Below, one piece after another: positions 5,696-6,577 of a stretch of 6,577 nt of DNA (its first letter is position 1; each line of letters opens with the position of its first letter). Below the pieces are notes generated by a model. That model ran no database searches, had not been told where the DNA came from, and saw only the letters and a list, made by a program, of their open reading frames with translations. This DNA comes from Ruminococcaceae bacterium UBA2656. Its GTDB lineage: Bacteria > Bacillota > Clostridia > Oscillospirales > Acutalibacteraceae. Made by a program: the position numbers and the translations under genes. The stretch spans positions 126,777-133,353 of the forward strand of contig DENA01000013.1 in assembly GCA_002359465.1 (NCBI GenBank), read 5' to 3'.

Positions 5696-6577
5696 CTAAC
5701 TGACATCCGCCGAGTCGATATAGCTGTATCCGTTTTCCGCAATATAGTCCTTGCGGCCGCTCAGATTATCGCCGAGCAGAAGGTCAAACACCTCGCTGGT
5801 TCTGACCGCATCCGTGGGCATCACCTTGATCAGACGGCGCGTCGCGGGATTCATCGTGGTCAGGTTCATCATGTCCGGCTCATTTTCGCCCAGTCCTTTG
5901 GACCGCTGAATAACAAACTTTTTCCCGTTCAACTTTTTCAGCACTTCGTCTTTTTCCCGTTCCGTATAGGCAAAATAGGTATCGTCCTTTGTGGTCACTT
6001 CAAAAAGCGGGGATTCGGCAATGAAGACTCTGCCCTCTTCAATCAGCGTAGGGGTCAGGCGGTACAGCATGGTCAGGAGCAAAGTACGGATCTGAAAGCC
6101 GTCCACGTCGGCATCGGTGCAGAGAATGATTTTGTTCCAGCGCAAAAGCGAAAGGTCGAAGGACGACAAATCCTTGTTGGCCTTCGATTTTACCTCAACG
6201 CCGCAGCCAAGTACTTTAATCAGGTCGGTGATAATATCATTTTTGAATATTTTGTCATAATCCGCTTTCAGGCAGTTCAAAATCTTGCCGCGAATCGGCA
6301 TAATGGCCTGAAAGTTTGGGTCGCGCGCCTGTTTGCACGCGCCGAGAGCGGAATCGCCCTCCACGATAAAGATTTCCCGCTCGCTCACGTCCCTTGTCCG
6401 GCAATCCACAAATTTGGCGACGCGGTTCGTGATGTCCATATTGCTGGTCAGTTTTTTCTTAATATTCAGGCGCGTTTTTTCCGCGTCTTCACGGCTGCGC
6501 TTGTTGATGAGCACCTGCGCGGCAATCTTATCCGCGTCCGCAGGGTTTTCGATAAAATAAACCTCCAACTGGTGGCG
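5696..6577 (-). CDS. parE: Type IIA topoisomerase B subunit (ParE/GyrB-like), 5' end missing
   Basis: C-terminal 294 residues of the ATPase/TOPRIM subunit paired with the A subunit 53 bp downstream. The frame stays open to the window edge, so the GHKL ATPase and most of the transducer domain lie outside; the TTG at 6568 is not the true start. Visible are the end of the transducer (INKRSREDAEKTR), the TOPRIM domain with its metal-binding glutamate in IVEGDSALGACKQ (fragment residue 73) and aspartates in TDADVDG (155, 157, 159), PIRGKILN, the RSKGLGENEP motif, and a C-terminal tail LSGRKDYIAENG equivalent to the usual PRR-E-[FW]-I ending. Several near-invariant neighbours differ: FQIR instead of AHIR after DADVDG, and ALGACKQ instead of AGGSAKQ. 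Catalytic residues are intact, so it should be active. The gyrase versus topoisomerase IV role is unresolved. Confidence 0.9.
   Translation of the reverse strand, partial: RHQLEVYFIENPADADKIAAQVLINKRSREDAEKTRLNIKKKLTSNMDITNRVAKFVDCRTRDVSEREIFIVEGDSALGACKQARDPNFQAIMPIRGKILNCLKADYDKIFKNDIITDLIKVLGCGVEVKSKANKDLSSFDLSLLRWNKIILCTDADVDGFQIRTLLLTMLYRLTPTLIEEGRVFIAESPLFEVTTKDDTYFAYTEREKDEVLKKLNGKKFVIQRSKGLGENEPDMMNLTTMNPATRRLIKVMPTDAVRTSEVFDLLLGDNLSGRKDYIAENGYSYIDSADVS

Noticed and set aside
6333..6560. Plus-strand open frame of 75 codons opposite parE
   Set aside because: Serine/arginine-rich shadow of the TOPRIM coding region.

Overview
The window fits a spore-forming member of the Clostridia (Bacillota), possibly of the Oscillospiraceae type. 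The support is a BofA-family gene beside a YaaL/DUF2508 gene, a clostridial-looking SecG, strong GGAGG-type ribosome binding sites, near-consensus sigma-A promoters and moderate GC. All five genes and the visible part of a sixth lie on the minus strand, so gene order reads from the right edge of the window to the left.

Reading right to left: (1) 6577-5696 is the C-terminal part of a type IIA topoisomerase B subunit (ParE/GyrB-like), cut by the window edge. (2) 5642-3414 is its A-subunit partner (ParC/GyrA-like), 53 bp downstream. Together they would form an A2B2 ATP-dependent topoisomerase. Both keep the catalytic residues but have divergent surrounding motifs. (3) 3413-3207 has no protein gene and is the most interesting stretch. 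It holds the secG promoter and, facing the other way, a plus-strand promoter (TTAACA, 17 bp, CATAAT), three hairpins and a strong plus-strand intrinsic terminator. This predicts a small RNA of about 150 nt that I do not recognise. (4) 3206-2958 is secG, the small Sec translocon subunit, closed by a textbook intrinsic terminator. (5) 2798-675 is rnr (RNase R), with a compound hairpin in its leader. (6) 674-555 holds an excellent sigma-A promoter, followed by a leader with a 10-bp inverted repeat that takes in a start codon. (7) 554-282 and 285-16 are a DUF2508 (YaaL-like) gene and a BofA-family gene, overlapping by 4 bp and probably translationally coupled.

Most content is housekeeping: DNA topology, protein export, RNA turnover and a sporulation regulator. 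The secG-rnr order is familiar in Bacillota, although smpB, a common follower, is not next. yaaL-bofA is also a familiar pair. The novelty is in the intergenic DNA: the predicted RNA, its promoter overlapping that of secG, and a 9-mer (ATACTAACA) that recurs in both the secG/RNA promoter region and the yaaL leader. No mobile elements, CRISPR arrays, tRNA or rRNA genes were seen.
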